Assembly: GCA_016711045.1 (NCBI GenBank)
Contig: JADJTT010000008.1
Coordinates: 248,001 to 312,000 of the forward strand
DNA from: Saprospirales bacterium
GTDB taxonomy: Bacteria; Bacteroidota; Bacteroidia; Chitinophagales; Saprospiraceae
Length of the DNA stretch: 64,000 bases
Reading direction: 5' to 3'
In this document: positions 9,110-17,960 of the stretch, piece by piece
Numbering within the stretch: the stretch's first letter is position 1
Layout: the number at the start of each line of letters is the position of its first letter
Translations under genes and position numbers: made by a program
Notes under the pieces: generated by a model
The model's input: only the letters and a program-made list of their open reading frames with translations
What the model was told of the DNA's origin: nothing
The model's database searches: none

Positions 9110-9691
9110 TTATTCACCTGGTCGGGAAAAATATTTTTGCATCAACACCTCCCATTCCGGCTCTGTACGCAGAGGAGCGAAATCGGGATCGGCATTCAAA
9201 TGATCATAATCGCCATTGCCAAATTGAAGGTATTTATCCAGGTATTCAAATGCCTCTGTCAGGTGGTTTTGAGTAATGCGCAAGACCGCCATCATGTAGT
9301 AGCTATTCTCATAGGTTGGGTCCACTTGCTGGGCCTTGAGAAACCATTCTTCTGCTTCCTCGTACCTGTTTGTATGAAAACAAACCAACCCGATGTAGAA
9401 ATACGGATTCACATAGGTCGGATCGAGCTGCGTGGCTTTTAAAAACCGGTCTTCCGCCAGGTCATATTTTTCCATAAAATAATAGGATCTCCCGAGGTTG
9501 TAATAACTCCTGATTGCGGTGGGGTCTATTTCGATGGCTTTCTCGTATTGTTCCGCTGATTTATCATACTGTTTGTTTTTCGAATAACAGATCCCCAGGT
9601 TATTGTACACATAACCTTGGGTGGGGTCGAGCTGAATCGCTTTGTGGTAATAGGCTATGGCTTCATCATTTCGGTCTGTGTGCCTGAACAC
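9110..9691 (-). CDS. Caspase-TPR copy 3, C-terminal TPR fragment
   Basis: About 190 residues of TPRs (for example AIAYYHKAIQLDPTQGYVYNNLG), ending in LMQKYFSRPGE. The end differs from the DQVNK/DKVNK tails of copies 2 and 4. A frameshift near 9690-9700 separates it from the fragment 9666-10706. It is part of one damaged gene that starts at 11418. Confidence 0.7.
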   Translation of the reverse strand: MFRHTDRNDEAIAYYHKAIQLDPTQGYVYNNLGICYSKNKQYDKSAEQYEKAIEIDPTAIRSYYNLGRSYYFMEKYDLAEDRFLKATQLDPTYVNPYFYIGLVCFHTNRYEEAEEWFLKAQQVDPTYENSYYMMAVLRITQNHLTEAFEYLDKYLQFGNGDYDHLNADPDFAPLRTEPEWEVLMQKYFSRPGE

Positions 9692-10706
9692 ATTCGACGA
9701 AGCAGTATTTTAGCGATGGGGTACGAAGGGTCCAACACGATCGCTTTTCTAAAATATTTCTCACGGCCTCAAGGCAATCCCAAAGGGAATAGTTAGTAAG
9801 CTCCCAGCTCAATTTCATGACCAACCGTTCAGCGGAATCCACCTGGATGGCATATTGCAAAAAAGGCAGTGCGCGATCCGGCTGCTTGTACTTGTCACAT
9901 AGCATGTAAGCCACGCTGGTACTCGGCAATATCCAGGAGGGTTGCAACACTTTGGCTTTGTTGGCATAATATTCGGCTGAATCGGGGTTCAATAAATTAA
10001 ACCCAAAAACCAGGCTCATCTGCCAATATACCTGAGGAAGCTCTTCCTGCCATTGAAGTGCCTGCCGGAAAAAAGTCAAGGCCTGTTCCCCCAACTCCTT
10101 GTCCGGATTTTTATTGGAGAGGGCCAGCAGGTAGCCATCGAAAAAATAGATCCTGGCTTGCAGATCCCTGTACATGTAATGGTCTTTTCCCAGTAGTTCT
10201 GCTGCCCGGCTCAGATAGCGGGGATAAGGCTGGTATTTTTCGGTTTTGGTTTTTTTGGAAAGCGCTACTTCTGCCAAATCCACCTTCATCAGCTTGTTCA
10301 TGACCTGCTGGGCGTCATCCTGTAAAGCGGCGGCGTAGTTGCGGCGCATGATACCGTGAAGTGGGGCCAAGTCCTCTTCTTGCACCAGCTTATTGTAGTA
10401 TTCGTCGGCACGGTCGCCGGGAGGGCGTAAAAAGCGTTTTTCGGCGATCGCCCTTTTAAACGCAAAATAGGGTTGAAGAAGACTCAGGGAATCGTTATCC
10501 GGAAAGAACTCTTCCTCCAGCCCCCTTTGATCAATAGCGGCAAAGGTGCCAGTTGTTCTGTTTGCTTTTTCTGATATCCTGGCCAATGCAGCGGCGTTCA
10601 CCGAGGCCAGCTGGCTCTGTTTTGTTACCCAACAGCATGGGCACCTGGCTTTGAGGCGGGCGGTTTCGGCGGGTACCCGGTCTTCCAGGTATCGGCCGAT
10701 CTCCAA
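9666..10706 (-). CDS. Caspase-TPR copy 3, central fragment
   Basis: This fragment covers the end of the protease domain (EIGRYLEDRVPAETA), the linker with the MRRNYAAALQDDAQQVMNKL motif shared by the paralogues, and the first TPR-like repeats (FFRQALQWQEELPQVYWQMS). A few out-of-frame residues at each end mark frameshifts near 10625-10700 and 9700. The domain order matches copy 1. Confidence 0.7.
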   Translation of the reverse strand: MEIGRYLEDRVPAETARLKARCPCCWVTKQSQLASVNAAALARISEKANRTTGTFAAIDQRGLEEEFFPDNDSLSLLQPYFAFKRAIAEKRFLRPPGDRADEYYNKLVQEEDLAPLHGIMRRNYAAALQDDAQQVMNKLMKVDLAEVALSKKTKTEKYQPYPRYLSRAAELLGKDHYMYRDLQARIYFFDGYLLALSNKNPDKELGEQALTFFRQALQWQEELPQVYWQMSLVFGFNLLNPDSAEYYANKAKVLQPSWILPSTSVAYMLCDKYKQPDRALPFLQYAIQVDSAERLVMKLSWELTNYSLWDCLEAVRNILEKRSCWTLRTPSLKYCFVECVQAHRPK

Positions 10707-11420
10707 AGATTAACGCTGTTGTCGGTATTATTATCAGCCAGGCCATACAAGCCATTCACAAGGTGGCAGGAAAACAGCCGCGTCCGCCGCCCCACTGCTC
10801 GCCCTCAAGGGAGAATTCATTGGGTTGGCAAGAGAGCACCTTGACCTCGTTGGCAAATTGCTGGGACAGGTTTGGGGCGGTTGCGCGGTACCCCAATCTG
10901 GTACCGGCTAGCTTCCCGGCATGACAGGCATCCGCAATGACAATAACCTGAGCCTTATTTTGCGTGAAAGGGTAGAAATGATATCCTGTAGGAAGGCCAG
11001 TGAGTACCCACCGACCATGTAGGAGCGGGCGGGCGAATCCTGGAGTAGCAAGAAGCCAGTTGGTTGAAGGTCTTGGTCTCCACATCGCCATGTCCGGAAA
11101 AGTAAATAATAGCCTGTTCACCTTCCTGGCGGTTTCCACAAGCCAGTCGAGTGCGCTGGCAAAGGCAGCGGTAGTAGCCGGCTCTTGTCAGTAATTTGAA
11201 ATGGGTCTCCGGCAAATTCCACCGCCGGCAGATTTCAGCAAGTCGGCAAAAGCCTGGGCGTCGCGGTGGGCAAATCGCAGGTCTGGAATGTCGGGCGACT
11301 GATAGTCGGAGATGCCGACGACCACGGCGTAGGTGGCGCCAGGCTCGGGAAGGAGGGTTTGCGCGGCAGTTGTCAAGCTGGCGGAGAGGATCAGGAGGAG
11401 GGGGGTAAGAAGTTTCATGA

Positions 11421-11555
11421 TTTTTTTTTTGGGGATTGTTAGGGGATTGAAGGGGATTGAGAGGGATTGTCAGTCTGATTAATCCCCTCCAATCCCCTCT
11501 AATCCCCCCTCAATCCCTTTTATCTATTAATAGTTATCACTGCTGCTTTACTTCC
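11421..11555 (-). repeat. Caspase-array spacer repeat, copy 3
   Basis: This is the third copy of the spacer: GGGGATTGAA words, a GTCAGTCTGAT turn, CAATCCCCTC words, then the TCTATTAATAGTTATCACTG block next to the end of copy 4. The words are less regular than in the other two copies. Confidence 0.75.
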
Positions 11556-11556
11556 G

Positions 11557-13299
11557 TTATTTATTGACTTTATCCGGAAAATATTTTCGAATCAACGCAT
11601 CCCATCTTTTCCTGTGCGCCCGCAAAGGGATCAGATCCACATCTTCCTGCATCCACAAATATTCGTCGAAGTCGATTTTTAGGGCATCCTCCAGGTATTT
11701 AAAAGCTTTACCAGTGCGGTTTTCCAGGCTGTTTACACAAGCCAGGTTGTAATAGGCCATGGCAAAGTGGGGATCGAGCTGGATGGCTTTTTGATATTGG
11801 TCAATGGCCTCTTCCATGCGGCCGGTTTCCTGGTAGACAACCCCGAGGTTCTGGTTGGCGCATGGAAAGCAAATTTCAGAACCACTGCTCTTTATGACCT
11901 TCTCAAATAGTTGTTCAGCTTCCAAATATTTTTTTTGGGAGTGAAACAGGTTGGCTTTGGCATACCAGACGTAGACAGAGCTACTATCGATCAGCCCAGC
12001 CTGGTTCAGCATTGCCTCCGCTTTATCCAGGTCTTTTGCTTTTTTTTCATAGAAAAAGGCAAGCCGGATATAGGGCACTACCCAGGTAGGAGCCAATTCT
12101 GCGGCTTTCAGGCCGTAATAGGTGGCCGAATCTTCCTGTGCTGCTTCGTAGGTGTCGATCAACTCCACCATGACATGCGGGGAATAGGGCTGAATATCCA
12201 GGGCCTTGAAATAGGCTTGTTGTTTTGCAGCGTTGGTAAGCTGTGTCTTCCCTTCAAAAAAGTATTTCCGGGCCAGCAGGGAGGGGTACAAATAATATTC
12301 CTTCCCAAGCAGGTCTGCAGCTCGCTGCAGGTAGGCCAGGTAGGCTTTATAGAGATGGGATGCTTCCGTTCTGGAAAGGACCTCTTCGGTCAATCCGCTT
12401 TTAAGTATGGTGTTCAAAACTTGCTGGGCATCGTCTTGCAGGGCTGCGGAATATTTGCGGCGCAGAGAGGCGTGGAGGGGACTGAGCAGCGGCTCTGCCA
12501 TTAGTAGGTCGAAATAGTAATCACTGCACGCATGAGCCGGAGCTAAAAATTGTTTCTCCTCTAAAGATCGATGAAAGGCCATATAGGTCTCTCGGGTGGC
12601 CTCATCTACAGATGAAAGTATCTGCGCTTCTTTGGTTGGGGGGGCTTTAGAAACAGCGGGTTGTGGGGGTCTGTATAACGGGATTATCTTTAAGATCACC
12701 ATATCATTAAAAGGGGGCTCGGACTCCTGGAGATGCACCCTTAGATCCGGCTGATCAGCAAATAATTCAGCCAGTTTTTTCAACTCATTCTGGAGGCAAG
12801 CATCCACAATAAGCGTGACTGTTACTCTTTTTTTGCTGGAAAGAGCGGTGATAACACGCTGTATATTCTTTAAACTCAGCGTGCTACCTTCTGTAAATAC
12901 ATTGGAAGGGGTATCCCAACCCAGGAGGAAACCGGCCCCGGCCGCGGAGGTGTCGTGTTGAACATGTCCATGTCCCGTATAAAAGAGTAGGGCCTGGTCG
13001 CCTTCCCGGGAAGATTCTTCCAACCAATCCAGCGCCAGGGCAATTTGAGCCCCGGTTGCTTGTTGGTTGAGCAGTACTTTCAGCTGATCCGGGGAGAGGT
13101 TGCCCCCTTTGGTGGAACATAAGAAATCGGCAAATGCTTGTGCATCGGTATCGGCAAAGGAGACGTCCAGAATTTCTTCATCCTGATAGTCAGAAATGCC
13201 CACCACCACTCCGTGCGTGGCGCCCGTGCGAGTAAAAAGCGATTGGGAATAAAATGATGTACTTCCCAAGAGGAAAAACAGGGTGAGTAAGTTTCTCAT
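11557..13299 (-). CDS. Caspase-TPR copy 4 with truncated protease domain
   Basis: A 580-residue protein with a signal peptide (ending in FYSQ), the first half of a C14 domain and C-terminal TPRs ending YFPDKVNK. His110 (YTGHGH) and Cys168 (VDACLQ) can be aligned. However, the SGK after the cysteine is lost, and the whole following segment with CQPNE and GGGRGxFSxxLxDGL, present in copies 1-3, is absent. A short unrelated stretch (ELFADQPDLRVHLQESEPPF) replaces it. The reading frame is intact, so the loss is a true in-frame deletion or replacement. The protein is probably catalytically impaired and may serve as a TPR scaffold or a regulator of its paralogues; that role is inference. It is the first gene of the array. 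Confidence 0.85.
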   Translation of the reverse strand: MRNLLTLFFLLGSTSFYSQSLFTRTGATHGVVVGISDYQDEEILDVSFADTDAQAFADFLCSTKGGNLSPDQLKVLLNQQATGAQIALALDWLEESSREGDQALLFYTGHGHVQHDTSAAGAGFLLGWDTPSNVFTEGSTLSLKNIQRVITALSSKKRVTVTLIVDACLQNELKKLAELFADQPDLRVHLQESEPPFNDMVILKIIPLYRPPQPAVSKAPPTKEAQILSSVDEATRETYMAFHRSLEEKQFLAPAHACSDYYFDLLMAEPLLSPLHASLRRKYSAALQDDAQQVLNTILKSGLTEEVLSRTEASHLYKAYLAYLQRAADLLGKEYYLYPSLLARKYFFEGKTQLTNAAKQQAYFKALDIQPYSPHVMVELIDTYEAAQEDSATYYGLKAAELAPTWVVPYIRLAFFYEKKAKDLDKAEAMLNQAGLIDSSSVYVWYAKANLFHSQKKYLEAEQLFEKVIKSSGSEICFPCANQNLGVVYQETGRMEEAIDQYQKAIQLDPHFAMAYYNLACVNSLENRTGKAFKYLEDALKIDFDEYLWMQEDVDLIPLRAHRKRWDALIRKYFPDKVNK

Positions 13300-13632
13300 T
13301 CAAAATGGGCCATTGGGAAAATGCTTCATTATTTTCGTATTATTCAAATAATATCTTTTTTATTAAAGTATTTCGGGTAAATATTTTCTAAGATAGAAAC
13401 ACTTCCCAATATAAAGGATGGAGGAAGCGTTTTTTTTGCCGGTTCCACTTGTGGCCAGATTTCTGATATTATTTCCGGATACCACGAAGAAGAATCTTAT
13501 TTTCGGGTTTTTATCAACTGGTGTTACGCGGAAGGCTAATCTTGTAGGGGGAGGTAGAAGATCAAGTCATCCTATATTCTTCTATTGGAGATGTCGAAAA
13601 TGTCTCGAAAAACAGCTTCTTTTTCTGCTTCG

Positions 13633-13750
13633 GTCGGCCCTTGTCCCCCGCTGGCGGGGGCAGGGGGTGGAGCTGCCCAAAGGAAGGAAGAAAATCGTAA
13701 CGACAGGGAATTCCACCCCCAACCCCCGCCAGCGGGGGACAAGAGCCGAC
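13633..13750. repeat. MITE-like element with GC-rich terminal inverted repeats
   Basis: Two arms of about 38 bases (13633-13671 and 13712-13750) are near-perfect inverted copies. Each contains TTGTCCCCCGCTGGCGGGGG, itself nearly palindromic, followed by AGGGGGTGGA or a variant. A related element lies at 17683-17797. It sits in a 532-base gene-free stretch (13300-13831); the rest of that stretch is AT-rich upstream sequence of copy 4 plus the palindrome at 13797, and nothing else was seen. Confidence 0.75.
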
Positions 13751-13796
13751 TAAAACTAAAACTATTGCTATTTACCCCCTATAACTAAAAACTAAT

Positions 13797-13812
13797 CCCG
13801 ATAACTATCGGG
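13797..13812. repeat. CCCGATAACTATCGGG palindrome, copy 1
   Basis: A 16-base imperfect palindrome flanked by ACTAAAAACT words just upstream of apbE. The same sequence occurs at 24472-24487 and, inverted, at 27438-27453, always in a spacer. Confidence 0.75.
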
Positions 13813-13831
13813 AAAAAACTAAAAACTCCCC

Positions 13832-14911
13832 ATGCGTCACCTATCTATATTCCTCTTCTTTAGCCTTTTGTTCCTTTCCTGCCGCAGCGGACAAGACCCG
13901 CAAACCACCGCCTATCTCCGCATCAGTGGAGAAACCATGGGCACCACCTTCCATGTGACTTACCGAGATAGCCTGGGGCGTGATTTGCTGGCCCCGGTCG
14001 ACTCACTGTTGGTTGCTTTCAATCAGGAGGTTTCTACGTATATCAAAACGTCGGTCATTTCCCGATTCAATCAGTCTGCGGAGCCTTTTGAGTTGGGTAT
14101 TTCGCTGGAGGAGGCCAGGGCACTGCCTGTTCCTGCCAAAGGAGACCGCCCGATGGAACACTTCACGGCGAATTATGTCGCTTCGCTGAGTTATTACCAT
14201 CTCTCCGAAGGAGCTTTCGATCCCACCGTCATGCCGCTCGTCAATTTTTGGGGCTTTGGATATACCGCCAAAAAACCGGTCGACTCGGTGGATAGCACCA
14301 CGGTAGACTCCCTTCGTCTCCTGGTCGGGATGGACAGCGTACTCCTATATGAAGGGCCGCATTTGCGGAAGAAAAATCCCGGCGTACAACTCGATTTCAG
14401 CGCCATCGCCAAGGGATATGGAGTCGACCTGGTCGGGGTGTTCCTTGAACAAAAGGGCATACGGGATTACCTGGTGGAGATCGGCGGGGAAGTGCGCGCC
14501 AGAGGGGTGAACGACCGGGCAGAAGCGTGGAATGTCGGCATCAATACGCCGAGCCCGGAAGCCGGGTTGGCCGATATTCAGGTGGCGGTACAACTAGCTG
14601 ACCGTGCCCTGGCAACCTCAGGCAATTACCGCAATTTTTATGAAGTGGAGGGCAAAAAGTATGCCCATACCATCAATCCGAAAACCGGTTATCCGGAATT
14701 GAGCAAGCTGCTCAGCGCTTCGGTCTTTGCACCCACCTGCACGGAAGCCGACGCCCTGGCCACCGCCTGCATGGTGATGGGCCTCGATAAAGCATTCGAA
14801 TTTATCAATAGGCAGGAAAACCTGGAGGGTTATTTTATCTTTGGCAAAGATGACGGGACTATGGATGTGCGTTATACCCCGGGGTTAGCGAAATATTTAA
14901 TCAGTAACTGA
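13832..14911 (+). CDS. apbE: FAD:protein FMN transferase (ApbE family lipoprotein)
   Basis: A 359-residue exported enzyme that attaches FMN, taken from FAD, to a threonine of target flavoproteins such as Rnf or Nqr subunits. The N-terminus MRHLSIFLFFSLLFLSCRSG has a lipobox (LFLSC), so the mature protein is anchored in an envelope membrane. Family motifs are GETMGTTFHVTY, FDPTVMPLVNFWGFG, DFSAIAKGYGVD, VEIGGEVRARG, HTINPKTGYP and the Mg-binding TEADALATACMVMG. Length is normal for the family. No flavoprotein target lies in the window. The downstream gene is 168 bases away. Confidence 0.93.
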   Translation: MRHLSIFLFFSLLFLSCRSGQDPQTTAYLRISGETMGTTFHVTYRDSLGRDLLAPVDSLLVAFNQEVSTYIKTSVISRFNQSAEPFELGISLEEARALPVPAKGDRPMEHFTANYVASLSYYHLSEGAFDPTVMPLVNFWGFGYTAKKPVDSVDSTTVDSLRLLVGMDSVLLYEGPHLRKKNPGVQLDFSAIAKGYGVDLVGVFLEQKGIRDYLVEIGGEVRARGVNDRAEAWNVGINTPSPEAGLADIQVAVQLADRALATSGNYRNFYEVEGKKYAHTINPKTGYPELSKLLSASVFAPTCTEADALATACMVMGLDKAFEFINRQENLEGYFIFGKDDGTMDVRYTPGLAKYLISN

Positions 14912-14935
14912 TATTATGCAGTAATGATGTTAGAT

Positions 14936-15005
14936 AAAAGGGATTGGAGGGATTATCCCCTTTTTTCAACCCCTGTCAATCCCCTGTAATCCCACCCTAA
15001 TCCCA
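14936..15005 (+). repeat. GGGATTGG/AATCCC word hairpin
   Basis: The spacer between apbE and the exonuclease carries GGGATTGGAGGGATTATCCCC followed by TCAACCCC, TCAATCCCC and TAATCCC words. It is a degenerate relative of the caspase-array spacers and may end apbE transcription. Confidence 0.6.
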
Positions 15006-15079
15006 ATTAATATTAATGGCTGCGTACCTTCAGTCAGCAAACAAAAAGAAGAGACCTTTTCTCTCAGAAAATCATACCA

Positions 15080-15913
15080 ATGGACTTTAACCTCACACGC
15101 GACCTTTGCTTTTTCGATATCGAATCGACCGGATTGAATGTGATCCGGGACCGGATATTGCAGATTGCCATTATCAAATACTTCGCCAACGGGAAGGAGC
15201 CGGAAGAATTGTCGATGCTCATCAATCCCGGGATCCCCATTTCGGAGGAAGCGATGCAGGTGCACGGGATCACACCTAAAGACGTAGCCAATAAGCCCAC
15301 GTTCCCGCAGGTGGCGCAAAAGATCTACGATTTTATCGGCAATGCCGATGTGGCGGGGTACAATTCCAACCGGTTTGATGTGCCTATGCTGACCGAAGAA
15401 TTTGCACGTGCCGGGCTGGATTTCGACGTCGAGAAGCGCCGCATGATCGATGTGCAGCGGATATTTTACAAAATGGAGCCCCGTAACCTGCGGGCTGCTG
15501 TCCGTTTTTACTGCGATAAGGAAATGGAAAATGCACACGATGCCCTGGCGGATGTACACGCTACGATCGATGTGTTCAAAGGGCAGTTGAAACGGTATGA
15601 TTCGGTGGATTACGAAGACGATGACGGGAAGGTGACGCCCAACCCCATCCGGAATGATATGCAGGCCATCTTTGAGTTTACGAAAGATGAAAATATGATC
15701 GATATCACCCAGCGACTCCGCTTGTCACCAGAAGGGGAAGTAGTGTTTAATTTTGGAAAATATGTCGGTCGACCGGTGGCTAAAACCCTGGTGGAAGACA
15801 AACAATACTACCACTGGATACTGAACAAGGAGTTCTCCGTCCAGGTCAAAAAAATGGTAAAAAAGCTCGTCCAGGAATATGAAGAACAGCAGCGGCAGCA
15901 AAATAATGGGTAA
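15080..15913 (+). CDS. 3'-5' exonuclease (DnaQ/epsilon-like, DEDDh)
   Basis: A 277-residue cytoplasmic nuclease. The DEDDh metal and catalytic residues are visible: Asp13 and Glu15 (FFDIEST), Asp100 (NSNRFDVPML), His153 and Asp158 (AHDALADVH). The HGIT motif of the epsilon family is also present. Residues about 205-277 (NFGKYVGRP...YYHWILNKEF) form the small C-terminal module often seen in exonuclease X-like proteins. It probably acts in repair or single-strand trimming and not as the replicative proofreader, which lacks this tail. Its stop overlaps the start of the next gene by 8 bases. Confidence 0.92.
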   Translation: MDFNLTRDLCFFDIESTGLNVIRDRILQIAIIKYFANGKEPEELSMLINPGIPISEEAMQVHGITPKDVANKPTFPQVAQKIYDFIGNADVAGYNSNRFDVPMLTEEFARAGLDFDVEKRRMIDVQRIFYKMEPRNLRAAVRFYCDKEMENAHDALADVHATIDVFKGQLKRYDSVDYEDDDGKVTPNPIRNDMQAIFEFTKDENMIDITQRLRLSPEGEVVFNFGKYVGRPVAKTLVEDKQYYHWILNKEFSVQVKKMVKKLVQEYEEQQRQQNNG

Positions 15914-16763
15914 ATCCCCGGGTTTCTTTTTGGGGAGCATGCTTGCCCTTTTATTGCTTGCAGGGTGCTATCAAAAAGAGGAAGGCTGTCTGGATATCCA
16001 TGCGGTAAATTTTAATGTCGCCGCCGATAAACCATGCGCCGATTGCTGTACCTACCCGAAATTGAGCGTGAAGCTGGAGCACAAAGCCATTCTTCCGGAT
16101 ACGCTCCTTCCTTTTCGCTATGACAGCCTCTACTATGTGGCCGCCTATCCCGGCGTGAAATTCCGCTTTCACCGCCTGCGGTATTACCTCTCCGACATCC
16201 GCCTGGTGCGCTCGGGGGCAACCGGGCAGGTGATGGACTCTGTTACGCTCTATTTGCCGCAAAGTCCGGGAGATACGGTGCCGGTCCGGGTTGTCAATGA
16301 TTTTATCCTCGCCGACCGCGACTTCCTCAAGGCCAGCACGCTCGGTACCTGGGAAGGAGATGGCTCGTTTGACCGCCTGGAGTTCACCATTGGGGTGGAG
16401 GATCCTTTCCGCTACACCGACCCTGCAAAAGCCCCCGCGGGACACCCCCTCCGGGCGCCGGCTGATGGATATAATTGGGAAGCGGGAACCGGCTATATCT
16501 CCAATTTTATGCGGTACTCGACCGCCGCACAACCCCAGGATACGCTGCAGGTGCCGATCACCACGCCAGTGCCGGTTTCGCTGACCCTGGACCCTCCGCT
16601 CGAGATCAAACCCGGATATAATATCCAACTCACCCTTTACCTCAACTACCTCGCCTGGCTGGAAGGACTCGATCTCTCCACTGCTACCCCCGCACAAATT
16701 GAACAACAGTATGCGAATCAGGCGGCAAATGCGTTCTATTTGATAGAAGTGAAGTTTAATTAG
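15906..16763 (+). CDS. MbnP-like lipoprotein 1
   Basis: A 285-residue lipoprotein: after MGKSPGFFLGSMLALLLLAGC the mature N-terminus is Cys. A cysteine-rich motif (GCLDIHAVNFNVAADKPCADC) resembles the GCTDPxAxNYxPxA modules of Bacteroidota exported proteins. The rest matches the MbnP family: FRFHRLRYYLSDIRLV, DFILADRDFL, LEFTIGVEDPF and a Trp before GYISNFM. In methanobactin operons MbnP binds copper through a kynurenine made from Trp by MbnH. Here two MbnH-like genes follow. The start is the ATG at 15906, which follows the exonuclease frame closely and gives a clean signal peptide. Metal binding is inferred. Confidence 0.8.
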   Translation: MGKSPGFFLGSMLALLLLAGCYQKEEGCLDIHAVNFNVAADKPCADCCTYPKLSVKLEHKAILPDTLLPFRYDSLYYVAAYPGVKFRFHRLRYYLSDIRLVRSGATGQVMDSVTLYLPQSPGDTVPVRVVNDFILADRDFLKASTLGTWEGDGSFDRLEFTIGVEDPFRYTDPAKAPAGHPLRAPADGYNWEAGTGYISNFMRYSTAAQPQDTLQVPITTPVPVSLTLDPPLEIKPGYNIQLTLYLNYLAWLEGLDLSTATPAQIEQQYANQAANAFYLIEVKFN

Positions 16764-16829
16764 CGCAAACAAAAAAGGAGAACTGCTGTTTTTTAGATAC
16801 CCCCTCCTAAATCGCTTAAACTATTTAAT

Positions 16830-17594
16830 ATGCTACGCATCAGCGGACTACTTGCACTGCTCCTCCTCCTTGTTAGCGTTTCCTGCCAAAAAGACAAGAA
16901 GGAATACGGCACGCTTGAATTGCAATTCAAATCCTATTACGATGGGCAGCCGCTCGTCATGCTGCAGGAATATACCTACAATGACACCCTGGATGTCTTG
17001 TTCCAACGGTTTAACTTTTATATCTCCAACGTGGAGATTCAGGAGGAGGGGCAAACCAGTCCTTATCAATTGCTGGATATCGATTTTGTAGATTTTGACG
17101 CGGTGGACAATGTCGCGAGCGCCGAAGAAGGATACGTCATCCAGGTGGATAACGTCCCCACCGGGGCTTATAACCGGCTCAATATCGGCCTGGGCGTGCC
17201 TGCCGACCTGAATGCGACCAAGGAATCAGACTATCCCGACACCCATCCGCTCGGGAAGGAAAGTCACTACTGGACGGCCTGGGAAAGCTACATTTTCACC
17301 ATGATCGCCGGTAAAGTGGATTCCAATAGCGATGGAGTATTTGACGACAGCTCCATTGCTTATCACCTGGGCTCGGATGCCGTGTACCGGACCGTAAATA
17401 CCGCTCCTTCTTTTGAAATTAAAAAGGGGGAAACTACCCGGATCACTCTGGAGGTAAACCTGCATCAGATCTTTAAAGAAGGGGATGGGTATATGGACAT
17501 CATTGCGATCCCCGCCACCCATACGATTGCGAATCTGCCTCAGGCCATTAAAGCTTCGGATAATTTTCAACAAGCGTTGAAGGTGGCTCAATAA
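16830..17594 (+). CDS. MbnP-like lipoprotein 2
   Basis: A 254-residue lipoprotein with lipobox VSVSC at residues 16-20. It has the MbnP-family core: YNDTLDVLFQRFNFYISNVEI, VDNVPTGAYNRLNIGLGVP, then HYWTAWESYIFTMIAGKVD, which carries two Trp in the region where MbnP has its modified Trp. It ends with a THTIANLPQA segment. It lies 66 bases after MbnP-like 1, on the same strand and before two di-haem peroxidase-like genes, so the four probably work as a set in the periplasm or at the outer membrane. Its identity to MbnP-like 1 looks low, so this is an old duplication or separate recruitment. Confidence 0.82.
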   Translation: MLRISGLLALLLLLVSVSCQKDKKEYGTLELQFKSYYDGQPLVMLQEYTYNDTLDVLFQRFNFYISNVEIQEEGQTSPYQLLDIDFVDFDAVDNVASAEEGYVIQVDNVPTGAYNRLNIGLGVPADLNATKESDYPDTHPLGKESHYWTAWESYIFTMIAGKVDSNSDGVFDDSSIAYHLGSDAVYRTVNTAPSFEIKKGETTRITLEVNLHQIFKEGDGYMDIIAIPATHTIANLPQAIKASDNFQQALKVAQ

Positions 17595-17603
17595 GAAAAA
17601 ATA

Positions 17604-17797
17604 CGCACGCTATTGTCCCCCGCTGGCGGCTAATCTTGGAGGGGGGCAGGAAAAAAGTTCCTGTCTAGAATGTTTACACGATCTTGTCCCCCGCTGGCGG
17701 GGGTTGGGGGCGGATTAATACAATGCGTTGATCTTCTTTCTATTAGGGGGGGAAAAGATAGCATTTTCCACCCCCTACCCCCGCCAGCGGGGGACAA
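17604..17797. repeat. MITE-like GC-rich inverted repeat with an adjoining partial copy
   Basis: The element at 17683-17797 has the same arms as the one at 13633-13750 (TTGTCCCCCGCTGGCGGGGG, then a G-rich tail). A partial third arm lies at 17604-17650. Together they fill most of the 366-base spacer between MbnP-like 2 and the first peroxidase; the remaining part up to 17960 shows no clear gene. Confidence 0.7.
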
Positions 17798-17960
17798 AAG
17801 CGTGCGAAAGCCAAATTTTCAGCAATCTTCCTGAACAAATAAAAAGAAAAGCGACAAGTTTCACACCACCCTGCAAAATTAGCTCCTTGGAGAGAGGGGC
17901 TGCCATAGCTTTAGCGCCGGCGCGGGGGGAGTGTTTTTTTGAATAATGTATTATACGACT

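Larger units (their letters stand above)
9110..11418 (-). pseudogene. Caspase-TPR copy 3, whole damaged gene
   Basis: The ATG at 11416-11418 opens a normal signal peptide (MKLLTPLLLILSASLTTAAQ) and the first 60 residues of the C14 domain. The domain then changes frame repeatedly between about 11215 and 10620. Recognisable pieces in different frames are FSGHGDVETK, ADACHAGKLAGT, CQPNEFSLEGEQWGGGRG and EIGRYLEDRV, so both catalytic residues are encoded. At least seven indels fall in about 600 bases. This could be a decaying pseudogene or a poorly polished repeat in the assembly; the second fits the pattern elsewhere in the window. Confidence 0.65.

Noticed and set aside
13418..13753. Open frame of 111 codons before apbE
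   Set aside because: It runs through the MITE-like inverted repeat, has no domain and reads as low-complexity sequence.
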